Source: Sporosarcina luteola (GTDB taxonomy: Bacteria > Bacillota > Bacilli > Bacillales_A > Planococcaceae). Taken from it: a stretch of DNA of 64,000 nt. How positions within the stretch are numbered: the first letter of the stretch is position 1; each line of letters begins with the position of its first letter. A model generated the notes under the pieces. That model had not been told where the DNA came from. It did no database searches and saw only the letters and a list, made by a program, of their open reading frames with translations. Of this stretch, positions 53,977 through 64,000 are shown one piece after another. The stretch lies in NCBI RefSeq assembly GCF_023715535.1, contig NZ_JAMBOI010000012.1, forward strand, positions 1 to 64,000, written 5' to 3'. The translations under genes and the position numbers were made by a program.

Positions 53977-54027
53977 TTCTCACAGGAATGCTGTCTGGTC
54001 GCGGTTTGGAAGAATTTAATTTTGTAA

Positions 54028-55344
54028 TTAAGGATTGTATGCCCCTCTTACTATTGCAATTAGATACCATTCATCCTCGATTTCCTCATAAACAAATCTT
54101 ATAGCCTGATAGTAATGCCATTCGAAGGAATCCCTATCAGGTTCATCTAAGTACTCAACATAGATTGCGTTTGGATAAATATCATGAATCGTATTTGGCA
54201 TTGTTCCAATATCAGAGTCATTATACGTAATTTCATCATATTCATAGACGTAGTTATACCTTGTTTTGAGTAGGTTTTCTACAAAATCATTTGGTGTTGC
54301 AATAAATTCAGCCGAACTTTGATCCCAAGACCAACTATATAGTTTTTTATCCTCTGCAAAACCTCGAACTTCTTCTTTAGTAAAATGTAAATCATCACTG
54401 TCCCCAACATTAGAAAATGGAGAATAGACAAGTCCTCGTTCTAAATTAATATTATTTGCTAATTCCTCCCATTCCTTCGCCATTAACTGATTAAATACAA
54501 CTTCTGACTTTTCCAGTAATAATTCTTTAGTAGTGCTCTCTTCTAAGTCCGTTCGATAATCATCCGCTTCATGAGTCGTGCATGCTCGCTGAATCCATCC
54601 ATAAAATTCTTCACAGCTGCCATCAAAACGATATTCTATAGTTTCAACCTCTACAAACTGAGAAACTGTTTTGTTTAACGTTTCCAGCATTAAAAAGGAA
54701 GCTGCTGAGGAATTTCCATTTGGAAAGACCTTAGAGAAATCGACGAAATCTACTATGAGATGACCGGAATCTTGTAATTCGATACTGTGTATTAAATGTT
54801 TTAAATCAGCAGTTTCCTCATTAAATATCGAGTTGAATCCGTCTGCAATTTCTTCTTTAGTCGGACCTTTTATTAATTGCTTCACTGCATATTCAATACG
54901 GCTTTCCACTCTTTCCCCACTGTTAACTTCTCGTAAAACTGCTTTGAAAGGGTATGGATGTTCTTCAGATTCAAGACATTCAAAATAAAAATAAACTAAT
55001 ATTGATCTTGAAATAGAAGAGAGTTCAACATTGCTATCTACACAAGCTTTAGTTTTTTCATCCACTATTGAATTATCTTCATCTTCTACTAAAGATGGTA
55101 TCTGATCTCCTGGTTGGTTACTAGAGCTATTCAAAAGGTCATTTAAAAACCAGCCACCAGCTAAAAGAACGATTATTGTAGCAATTGCGTTTATAGGGCC
55201 TCTAAAAAAGGCTCCATCGTTTTTTCGTTTCTTCGCTTTATTAACTTTGGAAAGTATTTTTTTATATGATTCAGAGGCTTCATGTTCTGTTAAATTTATA
55301 TTATTTAACATTTTTAATCGATCGTCCAAATCAGAACGTTTCAC
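54028..55344 (-). CDS. GerMN-domain membrane protein
   Basis: A 438-residue protein. Residues 1-45 are cytosolic and basic, one helix follows (INAIATIIVLLAGGWFLNDLL), and the rest is outside. Residues about 125-235 form a GerMN domain (RIEYAVKQLIKGPTKEEI ... LHLIVDFVDFSKVF type strands), as in the spore protein GerM and in LpqB-like proteins. The last 150 residues are an extracellular domain I do not know. GTG start behind AAAGGAGGG. Single gene between ssrA scraps. A spore or envelope role is inferred. Confidence 0.75.
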   Translation of the reverse strand: MKRSDLDDRLKMLNNINLTEHEASESYKKILSKVNKAKKRKNDGAFFRGPINAIATIIVLLAGGWFLNDLLNSSSNQPGDQIPSLVEDEDNSIVDEKTKACVDSNVELSSISRSILVYFYFECLESEEHPYPFKAVLREVNSGERVESRIEYAVKQLIKGPTKEEIADGFNSIFNEETADLKHLIHSIELQDSGHLIVDFVDFSKVFPNGNSSAASFLMLETLNKTVSQFVEVETIEYRFDGSCEEFYGWIQRACTTHEADDYRTDLEESTTKELLLEKSEVVFNQLMAKEWEELANNINLERGLVYSPFSNVGDSDDLHFTKEEVRGFAEDKKLYSWSWDQSSAEFIATPNDFVENLLKTRYNYVYEYDEITYNDSDIGTMPNTIHDIYPNAIYVEYLDEPDRDSFEWHYYQAIRFVYEEIEDEWYLIAIVRGAYNP

Positions 55345-55601
55345 TTATGTATCCCTCCTTTGTCTATATGTGGCTTCATAATACAACCCCTTCTTTTCAT
55401 GTTAAGAGTATAGACGGAATTAGTTACTATAGGTTTCAAAATAATAACAATATTGCGATCAAGTCTTAGCTTGTTCCCATTCGAATAGTCATTAAGCTAT
55501 ATAAGAATAGGAAAGTTCAATAACTATCTATCGGACTAAATTTGCTCTTTGACTATATTTTGACTATATTTCGTTGAAATCCAATGAAAATGTATAACAT
55601 G

Positions 55602-55642
55602 AAAAAACGCCACAAACCTTGATAATACAAGGTTTATGGCGT
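55602..55642 (-). terminator. Terminator of ssrA
   Basis: AACGCCAtAAACCTTG / CAAGGTTTgTGGCGTT stem with TTTTTT on the minus strand. The rest of 55345-55669 holds no gene. Confidence 0.88.
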
Positions 55643-55669
55643 TCAATGAAACTCCATGAAATTAAACTA

Positions 55670-56030
55670 TGGAGACGGTGGGAGTCGAACCCACGTCCAA
55701 AGGCTCTGCTACTTCAGCGTCTACGCGTGTAGATTGACTACTTGCGATTCGCACTGCATTATGCCGTCAATCAAGGCGTCTTGAGCGCTATCCTGATAAT
55801 CTCTTGCAACGGCCTCAGGAGGCGACCGTTACCGTATCCCACTAATAAGTGAGCCTAACAATGCCACATGGGCGATGGAACTGCTAGGCAGATTCATCAG
55901 CTTATTAAGCTGCGAATGCTAGGTTGTTGTTTGTTTTGCCAGTTATTATTAACTGTCGTTTCTGACGGAGACGATCCCTCCGACGCGCAGCTCAAGCCCA
56001 GACCACCCCTGTCGAATCCGTAACGTCCCC
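55670..56030 (-). ncRNA. ssrA: tmRNA
   Basis: Transfer-messenger RNA rescuing stalled ribosomes, 361 nt. The 5' end GGGGACGTTACGGATTCGAC pairs with CGTCTCC at the 3' end; the T-arm GTGGG-TTCGACT-CCCAC is intact; CCA is not encoded. The tag frame GKTNNNLAFAA, then TAATAA, gives AGKTNNNLAFAA with the charged Ala. Its partner gene smpB lies 100 bp upstream on the same strand, as in Bacillus. This is the functional ancestral copy. Confidence 0.97.
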
Positions 56031-56132
56031 GTTAGTAAAGGTTGTTATACCTTTAAGGGATGTCAGGAATGCCTGTTGAAAGGCTTCTGAACTATATCAC
56101 TACTAGTATCATACTACATTTTGACGTAAAAA

Positions 56133-56600
56133 TCAATACTGCTGTTTCGCTTTGAAGGCACGCTCCACTTCGCGTTTCGCTTCCTTCTTCTTCAGGTCCT
56201 CACGTTTATCGTAAAGCTTCTTCCCTTTACCGATGCCGATCAAGACTTTCGCGAAGCCGTCTTTTAAGTACATCTTCAGCGGAACGATTGCGAAGCCTTC
56301 CTGCTTTGTCTGCCCGAGCAGCGTTGCAATCTGTTTCTTATGGAGCAGCAGCTTGCGCGAACGCAATGGGTCGTGGTTGAATTGATTTCCCTGTTCGTAC
56401 GGACTGATATGCATGTTGGAAATCCATGCTTCATTGTTACGGATCAAAACAAAAGCATCGCGCAATTGCACTTTGCCATTACGGATCGACTTGATTTCAG
56501 TTCCTTGCAGCACAATCCCTGCTTCAATCGTTTCTTCAATCGCAAAATCATGATTTGCTTTTTTATTGATGGCCAGTACTTTCCCTTGACCTTTCGCCAT
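56133..56600 (-). CDS. smpB: SsrA-binding protein SmpB
   Basis: A 155-residue RNA-binding protein that loads tmRNA on the ribosome. Family features are the N-terminal [47 protein letters not shown]-like [11 protein letters not shown], and the basic C-terminal tail [20 protein letters not shown] that mimics the codon-anticodon helix. AGGGGGT precedes the ATG. It lies between rnr and ssrA in the usual order. Confidence 0.97.
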   Translation of the reverse strand: MAKGQGKVLAINKKANHDFAIEETIEAGIVLQGTEIKSIRNGKVQLRDAFVLIRNNEAWISNMHISPYEQGNQFNHDPLRSRKLLLHKKQIATLLGQTKQEGFAIVPLKMYLKDGFAKVLIGIGKGKKLYDKREDLKKKEAKREVERAFKAKQQY

Positions 56601-56624
56601 ACTCTATAACCCCCTATTTCGAAA

Positions 56625-56735
56625 GCGCAGGACGCCTGCTTAGAGGCGACAGGCATAAGGCGAAGATGTGGAGTGGCGACTTTTGCCACAGAACAGCTTT
56701 GACTTATGACCCCGAGCCTCTGGCGTCCGGAGCTA
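56625..56735. repeat. GC-rich intergenic repeat-like element
   Basis: The stretch contains AGGACGCCTGC, GAGGCGACAGGCATAAG and, further on, CTTATGACCCCGAGCCTC plus GGCGTCC, whose arms pair over long distance. Elements of this GCGAC..GGCATAAG kind are frequent between genes in Bacillaceae and Planococcaceae. No reading frame is credible. Confidence 0.5.
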
Positions 56736-56753
56736 GATGTGAATCCACTTGCC

Positions 56754-56779
56754 GCGGCATTCGCCTGAACGAATGCCGC
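56754..56779 (-). terminator. Hairpin behind rnr
   Basis: GCGGCATTCG / CGAATGCCGC perfect stem, loop of six. On the minus strand no T-run follows, so termination may be weak. Confidence 0.5.
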
Positions 56780-56784
56780 CACGT

Positions 56785-59118
56785 TTATTTTCTCTTTCTC
56801 GGAGCTTGTTTCTTCTTCTTTTTCGCTACACCTTCGTAAAACTTCTTCTTTTGGCTTGGTGCGCCTTTTTTCTTGTCGCCTTTAGGCTTATCGGAATCTC
56901 CCCGACGCCCGCCGCCACTTGATGGTTTCTTCGCATGGATGACTTTCGGCGATTCTTTACGTGCCCGGTGGAATGATTGCTTCATCCCTGATATTTCGAA
57001 GTCGATTGCCGATTCCTCAGGTTTCACGGAAACGACTTTGATCGTCACTTCATCGCCGATTCTGAACTGCTTGCCAGTATGCTCGCCGATCATCATCATT
57101 TGACGGTCGTCGAAGCGATAGTAATCGTCTGTCATATAGCTGACGTGGACGAGTCCTTCTACGGTGTTTTCCAGTTCGACGAACATGCCGAAGTTTGTCA
57201 CCGATGAAATGACACCATCGAACTCTTCACCGATCTTATCGAGCATGTACTGTGCCTTCTTCAGCGCGTCCGTATCGCGTTCTGCATCGACTGCCCGTCG
57301 TTCACGCTCGGACGTGTGCTGAGCGATCTCAGACATGTTAGCGTTCCAATGCGCAATCGTCTCGGATGATACATCCTTGTTAATCAAATACGTGCGGATC
57401 AATCTATGAACGATCAAGTCCGGATAACGTCTGATAGGGGACGTGAAATGCGTATAGAAATCAGCTGACAATCCGAAGTGGCCGAGGCTTTCCTCGAAAT
57501 ACTTCGCCTGTTGCATCGAGCGAAGGAGCATTGTTGAAATGACTGTCTCTTCCGGCATGCCTTCAATTGACTCGACAATTTCCTGCAACGCGCGAGGATG
57601 CACTTTATTCCCCGACCCTTTGACGACGATTCCGAAGTTAGTCAGAAATTCAAAGAAACGTTGGAGCTTTTCCGCCTTCGGGTCTTCGTGGATTCGATAG
57701 AGGAACGGCACTTGCATCCAGTGGAAATGTTCGGCAACCGTTTCGTTCGCAGCAAGCATGAATTCCTCGATGAGGCGTTCCGCTGCAGTACGTTCCCTAA
57801 TCACGATATCCGTCGGCCAACCTTGTTCATCAACAATCACTTTTGACTCCTTGAAGTCGAAGTCGATGGCGCCTCGGTCGATCCGTTTTTGCCTCAAGAT
57901 GGATGCAAGGTCCGCCATATTATTCAGCATCGGAACGATATGCTCATATTTCTTCATGAGCTCTTCATCTTTTTCCCCGATGATCTTATAGACGTCCGTA
58001 TACGTCATCCGTTCCTTCGATTGGATGACACTTTCAAATATTTCATGGTGGATCACTTTTCCGTTCCGGTCGATTGTCATCTGGCATGACATCGTCAGGC
58101 GATCAACGTGAGGATTCAAGGAACAGATGCCGTTCGATAGCTTATGCGGAAGCATCGGAATGACTCGGTCCGTCAAATAGACGCTCGTCGCCCGGTCGTA
58201 CGCTTCGTCATCGAGCGGTGTGTTCTCTTCAACATAATAGCTGACATCGGCGATATGGACGGATAATGTGTATGTCCCGTCTTCATTTTTCACGAGGGAA
58301 ATGGCATCATCCAAGTCCTTCGCATCGGCTCCGTCAATTGTAATAACGAGATCCTCTCGTAGATCGCGGCGTTTGAACAGATCCTTTTCCTGCACTTCGT
58401 CAGGCGTCTTGTTCGCTTGCTCCATCACTTCAGGAGCGAACTCGACTTCGATGCCGTGCTTATGGATGATCGACAAAATATCGACACCAGGATCATTTTT
58501 ATGTCCAAGGATTTGGACGACCATACCGGTTGCCGATTTCAACTCGCTCGGCCACTCCGTAATTTCCACGACGACTTTATGTCCATCGACAGCGTCTAGT
58601 GAATTCCCTTTTCCGATGAAAATATCCATCGGCAGCTTCTTATCATCCGGGATGACAAAGCCGAAGCCACGGTTATCCTGATAGGTCCCGACAACCTTCG
58701 TCGTTTTCCGTTCAGCGATTCGAATGATCGATCCTTCGCGACGGTCGCCGTAATCGCCTTTCGAAACTCGGACAAGTACAATATCTCCGTTCATCGCCCC
58801 ATTCACTTCCGGCGGCGGAATGAAGATGTCGTCCATTCCATCCGTCTCCGGCGTGACGAAACCGAACCCTTTCGCGTGTCCGATGAATTTACCTCTTACT
58901 AAGTTCATGCGCTCCGGAACGCCGTAACGGTTTGTGCGGGAGCGTACAATTTCACCTGTTTGTTCAAGCTGGACGAGCATTTTTACGAGTTCCTTGAACT
59001 CAGCTGCCCCTTGAATCTCTAATACCTCTTGGATTTCCTGAACCGTCATTGGTTTATACGATTCCTCTTTCATGAAATTCAATAGTCTTGATTTTAATTC
59101 CTCATCAATAAAATCCAA
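56785..59118 (-). CDS. rnr: Ribonuclease R
   Basis: Processive 3'-5' exoribonuclease, 777 residues, which also degrades structured RNA and tmRNA-tagged messages. Domains in order: N-terminal HTH (to 70), two cold-shock domains (GFGFVTPE and [10 protein letters not shown]), RNB catalytic core with [20 protein letters not shown] (catalytic Asp cluster near 263-272), S1 domain ([25 protein letters not shown]) and a Lys-rich tail. It starts TTG behind GGAGGG. Order with the esterase, smpB and ssrA is conserved in Bacillus. Confidence 0.97.
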   Translation of the reverse strand: MDFIDEELKSRLLNFMKEESYKPMTVQEIQEVLEIQGAAEFKELVKMLVQLEQTGEIVRSRTNRYGVPERMNLVRGKFIGHAKGFGFVTPETDGMDDIFIPPPEVNGAMNGDIVLVRVSKGDYGDRREGSIIRIAERKTTKVVGTYQDNRGFGFVIPDDKKLPMDIFIGKGNSLDAVDGHKVVVEITEWPSELKSATGMVVQILGHKNDPGVDILSIIHKHGIEVEFAPEVMEQANKTPDEVQEKDLFKRRDLREDLVITIDGADAKDLDDAISLVKNEDGTYTLSVHIADVSYYVEENTPLDDEAYDRATSVYLTDRVIPMLPHKLSNGICSLNPHVDRLTMSCQMTIDRNGKVIHHEIFESVIQSKERMTYTDVYKIIGEKDEELMKKYEHIVPMLNNMADLASILRQKRIDRGAIDFDFKESKVIVDEQGWPTDIVIRERTAAERLIEEFMLAANETVAEHFHWMQVPFLYRIHEDPKAEKLQRFFEFLTNFGIVVKGSGNKVHPRALQEIVESIEGMPEETVISTMLLRSMQQAKYFEESLGHFGLSADFYTHFTSPIRRYPDLIVHRLIRTYLINKDVSSETIAHWNANMSEIAQHTSERERRAVDAERDTDALKKAQYMLDKIGEEFDGVISSVTNFGMFVELENTVEGLVHVSYMTDDYYRFDDRQMMMIGEHTGKQFRIGDEVTIKVVSVKPEESAIDFEISGMKQSFHRARKESPKVIHAKKPSSGGGRRGDSDKPKGDKKKGAPSQKKKFYEGVAKKKKKQAPRKRK

Positions 59119-59161
59119 TTACTATCCCTCCATTCATAACTATCGTCAACTGATTCCATTT

Positions 59162-59908
59162 TCACACGTTCCAGTCGAGTGATTCAAGAAATTGATATAC
59201 ATCTTCGTGAAGCTGTTCTTTTTCCGGACCGAGTGTGATGACATGTCCAGATTTTTCAAACCACTCGATCTGCTTTTTATCAGACGCGGCATTGTCGTAA
59301 ATGACATTTGCGGAATCCGGATCGATCACTCCGTCGTTTCGTGATTGGATGACGAGGAGCGGCGATTCGATGTTAGGCAGCTCCATCCGGACATCGTCGA
59401 CAAGCGTTCTTAAGTCGGCAAGCGACGGCATCGTTTTACCGCGTAGTGCATCGACTTCTTCTTCGATTTCAGTTGCCGTTTTTCCTTCATATCTTTTATA
59501 ATCCGAAGCATACTTCAATACGCCTTCATATAATTTTTCCGGTGTTTTCATTATCATCGGCGAGCACATTGTTACAATACCCTTCACAGGCATTTTAACC
59601 CCTAATTTCAATGAAAATACACCGCCTAGAGATAATCCGCCGACTGCGATTTCTTCGTAGCCTGCTTCCTTCAATTGATTGTAACCTGAAATGACGTCTT
59701 CCCACCATTCGTCCGGTCCTGTTTCGATCAATTGTTCAGGCGGGACGCCGTGTCCTTTATAGTGCGGCGCCAGTGATGTGTAGCCTTTCTTCTCTAGGAA
59801 ACGGCCAAGCATCCGTACGTCAGCTGATGTTCCTGTGAAGCCGTGCAATAGTAATACTGCCCGTTTGCCATTTTGGAAGAAGAATGGCTTCGGTTGCGCA
59901 ATTCTCAT
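59162..59908 (-). CDS. Carboxylesterase (YvaK/Est30-like)
   Basis: An alpha/beta hydrolase, about 248 residues, of the Est30 carboxylesterase type. The oxyanion segment [16 protein letters not shown], nucleophile elbow GGLSLGGVF (Ser near 94), the acid in [10 protein letters not shown] and the His in SGHVITLG are all present. I start it at ATG 59908, nine nt behind AAAGG. It stands between secG and rnr, as in B. subtilis. Natural substrate unknown. Confidence 0.92.
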   Translation of the reverse strand: MRIAQPKPFFFQNGKRAVLLLHGFTGTSADVRMLGRFLEKKGYTSLAPHYKGHGVPPEQLIETGPDEWWEDVISGYNQLKEAGYEEIAVGGLSLGGVFSLKLGVKMPVKGIVTMCSPMIMKTPEKLYEGVLKYASDYKRYEGKTATEIEEEVDALRGKTMPSLADLRTLVDDVRMELPNIESPLLVIQSRNDGVIDPDSANVIYDNAASDKKQIEWFEKSGHVITLGPEKEQLHEDVYQFLESLDWNV

Positions 59909-59997
59909 ATCCGTCACCCTTTCTCTACCATTGCTAAAAATGATGTAGATCTAAATAAAAAATCCTTATGTATCCTATCTTTCCCTTTTTCATTGTG

Positions 59998-60034
59998 AAA
60001 AAAACGCCCGACCATACGGGTGGCCAGGCGTTTA
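59998..60034 (-). terminator. Terminator behind secG
   Basis: AACGCCTGG..ACC / GGT..CGGGCGTT stem followed by TTTTTTT on the minus strand. Confidence 0.8.
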
Positions 60035-60060
60035 TCAATTATGCGATTATATAGTTCCGA

Positions 60061-60288
60061 TTAAATTTTCACGATGGCGATTGCCAAAATGAAAAATAAA
60101 ATTGAAAGTACAATTGTCACTCTTTGAAGCACTAAGTCTAGCCCACGTGCTTTCTGTTTCCCAAAAAGTTGTTCGGCACCACCGGAGATGGCTCCAGACA
60201 GACCTGCACTTTTTCCGGATTGTAATAATACAACAACGATCAACGCCAATGATACGATTAATAGCAACGTCATTAACAAAGCATGCAC
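60061..60288 (-). CDS. secG: Preprotein translocase subunit SecG
   Basis: A 75-residue subunit of the SecYEG channel with two helices ([21 protein letters not shown] and [21 protein letters not shown]) and the conserved link [20 protein letters not shown]. The start is GTG 60288, seven nt behind AGGAGGTG; the longer open frame has no site. Tandem array III begins 93 bp upstream, so the array lies in its promoter region. Confidence 0.95.
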   Translation of the reverse strand: MHALLMTLLLIVSLALIVVVLLQSGKSAGLSGAISGGAEQLFGKQKARGLDLVLQRVTIVLSILFFILAIAIVKI

Positions 60289-60380
60289 TTTGTTCCACCT
60301 CCTGCATAGAGCATCACAACATTTATATTCTATCAAACATTTTTCACTGTTACAACAAATTTCGAGAATAATGCAGTTTT

Positions 60381-60763
60381 GCGCTCATGGATCCGGGTGC
60401 CGCGCTCATGATTTCGATTCCGCGCTCAACATTCCGGTGCCGCGCTCAACATTCCAGATTCCGCGCTCAACATTCCAGGTCCGCGCTCAACATTCCAGTT
60501 ACGCGCTCAACATTCCAGTTACGCGCTCAACATTCCAGTTCCGCGCTCAACATTCCAGTGCCGCGCTCAACATTCCAGGTCCGCGCTCAACGTTCCAGGT
60601 CCGCGCTCAACATTCCAGGTCCGCGCTCAACATTCCAGGTCCGCGCTCAACATTCCAGGTCCGCGCTCAACATTCCGGTGCCGAGCTCAACATTCCAGTT
60701 CCGCGCCCAACATTCCAGTTCCGCGCCCCCGGTGCCACGCTTAACATTCCAATCCCGCGCTCA
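60381..60763. repeat. 20-bp tandem array III (about 20 copies)
   Basis: The unit CCGCGCTCAACATTCCAGTT repeats with a 20-bp period (two steps of 21) from 60381 to about 60763. GCGCTCAACATTCC is almost invariant; the last six bases vary (AGGTCC, AGTTCC, GGTGCC). The first two copies have CATGGATCC and CATGATTTC, and the last three are shortened. It fills the gap between the eno terminator and the secG gene. Frames through it are chance. Confidence 0.97.
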
Positions 60764-60797
60764 AAAACAACCAGCCGACGAAAGCCGGCTGGTTGTT
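60763..60797 (-). terminator. Terminator of the eno operon
   Basis: AACAACCAGCCGGC / GTCGGCTGGTTGTT stem, loop TTTC, then TTTTTG on the minus strand. It borders array III directly. Confidence 0.92.
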
Positions 60798-60801
60798 CGT
60801 G

Positions 60802-62115
<1,314 letters not shown>

Positions 62116-63642
62116 TTAGAATAATGGTGTTCCGGACATTTCTTCCGGTCGTTCGATTTCTAGAAGCTTCAACATCGTCGGTGCAAGATCCGACAGAATG
62201 CCGCCTTTCCGCAATTCGATATCTGGTTTTGTAATGATGACCGGTACGGGATTTGTCGTATGCGCAGTCATTGGCTTCCCTTCCAGCGTCACGACCTCGT
62301 CGGAATTCCCGTGATCCGCTGTAACGATCGCTGTACCGCCTTTCAGTAGAAGGGTGTCAATGATCCTTCCAAGGCACGCATCGACCGTTTCAATCGCTTT
62401 GACCGTCGGCTCGAGCATTCCGCTATGTCCGACCATGTCGGGGTTTGCGAAATTAAGGATGATGGCGTCTTGCGTTTCTGCTTCAATCTCTTTCAATAAA
62501 GCTTCCGTCACTTCAACCGCACTCATTTCCGGCTTCAAGTCATAGGTTGCGACTTTCGGACTTGCAATGAGGATCCTCTTCTCGCCTTCGAACTCATCTT
62601 CCTTACCGCCACTCATGAAGAACGTTACATGCGGATATTTCTCGGTTTCGGCAATCCGCAGCTGCCGAAGTCCGTTGTTCGACAGCACTTCGCCTAGCGT
62701 GTTCTCTAGGTTCTGAGATGTAAAAACGACGTCAGATTGGACTTCATCACTATATTGTGTGAATGTCACGAACTTCAAATTCTCGAACGCCTCGGATCCG
62801 GTATGGAAACCGTCAAACCTCGGATCCGTGAACGCCCTCGATAATTGAATCGCGCGATCGGGACGGAAATTGAAGAACACGACCGCGTCGCCGTCTTTCA
62901 CCGTAGCAACCGGCTTTCCTTCCTTCGCGATGATGAACGGCTCCACGAATTCATCATGGATGCCTTTCTCATAGGAAGACAGGATGCCTTGTCCGGCATT
63001 CGTAAACGTTTCACCTTTACCGTTGACAATCGCCTCGTATGCGCGCTCCACTCGGTCCCATCTTTTATCACGGTCCATTGCGTAAAAACGGCCGGAAACC
63101 GAGGCGATTTTACCGACTTCAAGTCCTTCCATCACCTTTTCGGTCTGCTCGATGTAACCCGGTGCCGTCTGTGGACCGACGTCCCGTCCATCGAGGAATG
63201 CATGGAGATAAACTTTCTTGATTCCATTCATTTTTGCGAGGCGAAGGAGGGCGAATAAATGCTCATAATGGCTATGTACACCGCCGTCCGATAGCAGCCC
63301 CATCAAATGAAGTGAGGAATCTTCCTGTTTAACGTGTTCAATTGCCCCTAGCAACGCCGGATTCGTCATGAAGTCCCCGTCTTTGATGGATTTATTGATT
63401 CTTGTCAGGCTCTGATAGACAATCCGGCCTGCACCGATATTGAGGTGGCCGACTTCCGAATTCCCCATCTGCCCTTCTGGAAGCCCGACAGCTTCCCCGC
63501 AAGCAGTTAGCGTCGAATGAGGGTATTCATTCCATAGAATATCGAAGTTCGGCGTGCTCGCTTGTGCCACAGCATTGCCGAACCGTTCATCCCGCAGCCC
63601 GAAGCCATCCAGGATGATCAATGCGATAGGCCCTTTAGTCAT
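62116..63642 (-). CDS. gpmI: 2,3-bisphosphoglycerate-independent phosphoglycerate mutase
   Basis: Mn2+-dependent mutase, 508 residues, interconverting 3- and 2-phosphoglycerate; important in spore formation and germination. The metal/phosphate Ser lies in [17 protein letters not shown], with FRVDM-like [24 protein letters not shown] and TADHGNSDE as further ligands. I start it at ATG 63642, which overlaps the tpiA stop by 8 nt and has GGAG ahead; the open frame also allows TTG 63651. Confidence 0.97.
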   Translation of the reverse strand: MTKGPIALIILDGFGLRDERFGNAVAQASTPNFDILWNEYPHSTLTACGEAVGLPEGQMGNSEVGHLNIGAGRIVYQSLTRINKSIKDGDFMTNPALLGAIEHVKQEDSSLHLMGLLSDGGVHSHYEHLFALLRLAKMNGIKKVYLHAFLDGRDVGPQTAPGYIEQTEKVMEGLEVGKIASVSGRFYAMDRDKRWDRVERAYEAIVNGKGETFTNAGQGILSSYEKGIHDEFVEPFIIAKEGKPVATVKDGDAVVFFNFRPDRAIQLSRAFTDPRFDGFHTGSEAFENLKFVTFTQYSDEVQSDVVFTSQNLENTLGEVLSNNGLRQLRIAETEKYPHVTFFMSGGKEDEFEGEKRILIASPKVATYDLKPEMSAVEVTEALLKEIEAETQDAIILNFANPDMVGHSGMLEPTVKAIETVDACLGRIIDTLLLKGGTAIVTADHGNSDEVVTLEGKPMTAHTTNPVPVIITKPDIELRKGGILSDLAPTMLKLLEIERPEEMSGTPLF

Positions 63643-64000
63643 TCGCCGCAACTCCGATCATTTCAAGGAATGATTCCGGTTCAAGGCTCGCTCCCCCGAC
63701 AAGTGCGCCATCGATATGTTCCATCGATAGCAACTCGCCAATATTGCCAGGTTTCACGCTGCCGCCGTATTGGATGCGAATAGCTGCTGCTGTTTCGTCA
63801 TCATATAGCTTGCCGATTTCAGCACGGATCTCGCCGCATACTTCATTCGCATCTTCAGCAGTAGCAGTTTTGCCTGTTCCGATTGCCCAGATCGGCTCGT
63901 AGGCGATGATCGCTTCCTGAGCCTGCTTAGCATTAACACCTTCAAACGCTTTTTTCACTTGGACTGCAACCGTTTCGACTGTCTTCCCAGCTTCACGTTC
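63635..64000 (-). CDS. tpiA: Triosephosphate isomerase, C-terminal part
   Basis: The frame runs off the right edge; about 121 C-terminal residues are present. [20 protein letters not shown] contains the catalytic Glu and the flexible loop 6, and [18 protein letters not shown] and [19 protein letters not shown] are the phosphate-binding end. The stop lies inside the gpmI start region, so the genes are coupled as in the gapA-pgk-tpiA-gpmI-eno operon of Bacillus. Confidence 0.97.
   Translation of the reverse strand, partial: EREAGKTVETVAVQVKKAFEGVNAKQAQEAIIAYEPIWAIGTGKTATAEDANEVCGEIRAEIGKLYDDETAAAIRIQYGGSVKPGNIGELLSMEHIDGALVGGASLEPESFLEMIGVAAND

Overview
The window looks like a chromosomal segment of a low-to-moderate GC, spore-forming Bacillales, most likely Planococcaceae (Sporosarcina-like). 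This rests on gene content: a cydABCD operon, the gpmI-eno glycolytic tail, the secG / carboxylesterase / rnr / smpB / ssrA order seen in Bacillus, a GerMN-domain protein, LtaS- and PBP1A-type wall enzymes, strong AGGAGG-type ribosome binding sites and many TTG/GTG starts. The genus is an inference.

Layout. 1-8 kb: the 5' end of a group IIC intron sits directly behind the terminator of cydABCD (cytochrome bd oxidase and its exporter), followed by a ZIP metal transporter. 8-14 kb: a T-A-B operon for p-aminobenzoyl-glutamate-type amides, with a divergent regulator. 14-21 kb: a ureohydrolase / YheO-like regulator / Nramp cluster, a Bcr/CflA efflux pump and an NCS2 purine permease. 21-27 kb: small accessory genes (GNAT, M50-like protease, Nudix, phosphotransferase, EamA and SMR transporters, Dus). 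27-32 kb: a prolyl-hydroxylase-like dioxygenase; an HD-GYP gene overlapping a 22-residue Cys/Trp peptide gene and followed by a PqqD-M50 membrane protease; a covalently triplicated RidA beside SstT. 33-37 kb: an HTH protein, an isochorismatase-like hydrolase and a run of small membrane proteins with duplicated intergenic cassettes. 37-42 kb: an LtaS-type enzyme and a class A PBP with a long K/E tail. 42-52 kb: an AT-rich accessory region (HIRAN, Mrr-type nuclease, zeta-like kinase, KAP NTPase) littered with gene fragments. 52-56 kb: ssrA duplications with a deacetylase and a GerMN protein between them. 56-64 kb: conserved smpB, rnr, esterase, secG, eno, gpmI, tpiA.

The main unusual features are: (1) three unrelated-looking tandem arrays that share a 20-bp period and lie just 3' of genes; (2) three ssrA-derived copies plus a fourth 3'-end scrap, marking an island built up at the tmRNA gene; (3) the tiny CWWC peptide between HD-GYP and PqqD-M50 genes; (4) the group IIC intron at the cyd terminator; (5) a structured leader in front of the RidA trimer gene. 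No CRISPR array, no integrase and no ordinary tRNA or rRNA gene was found.
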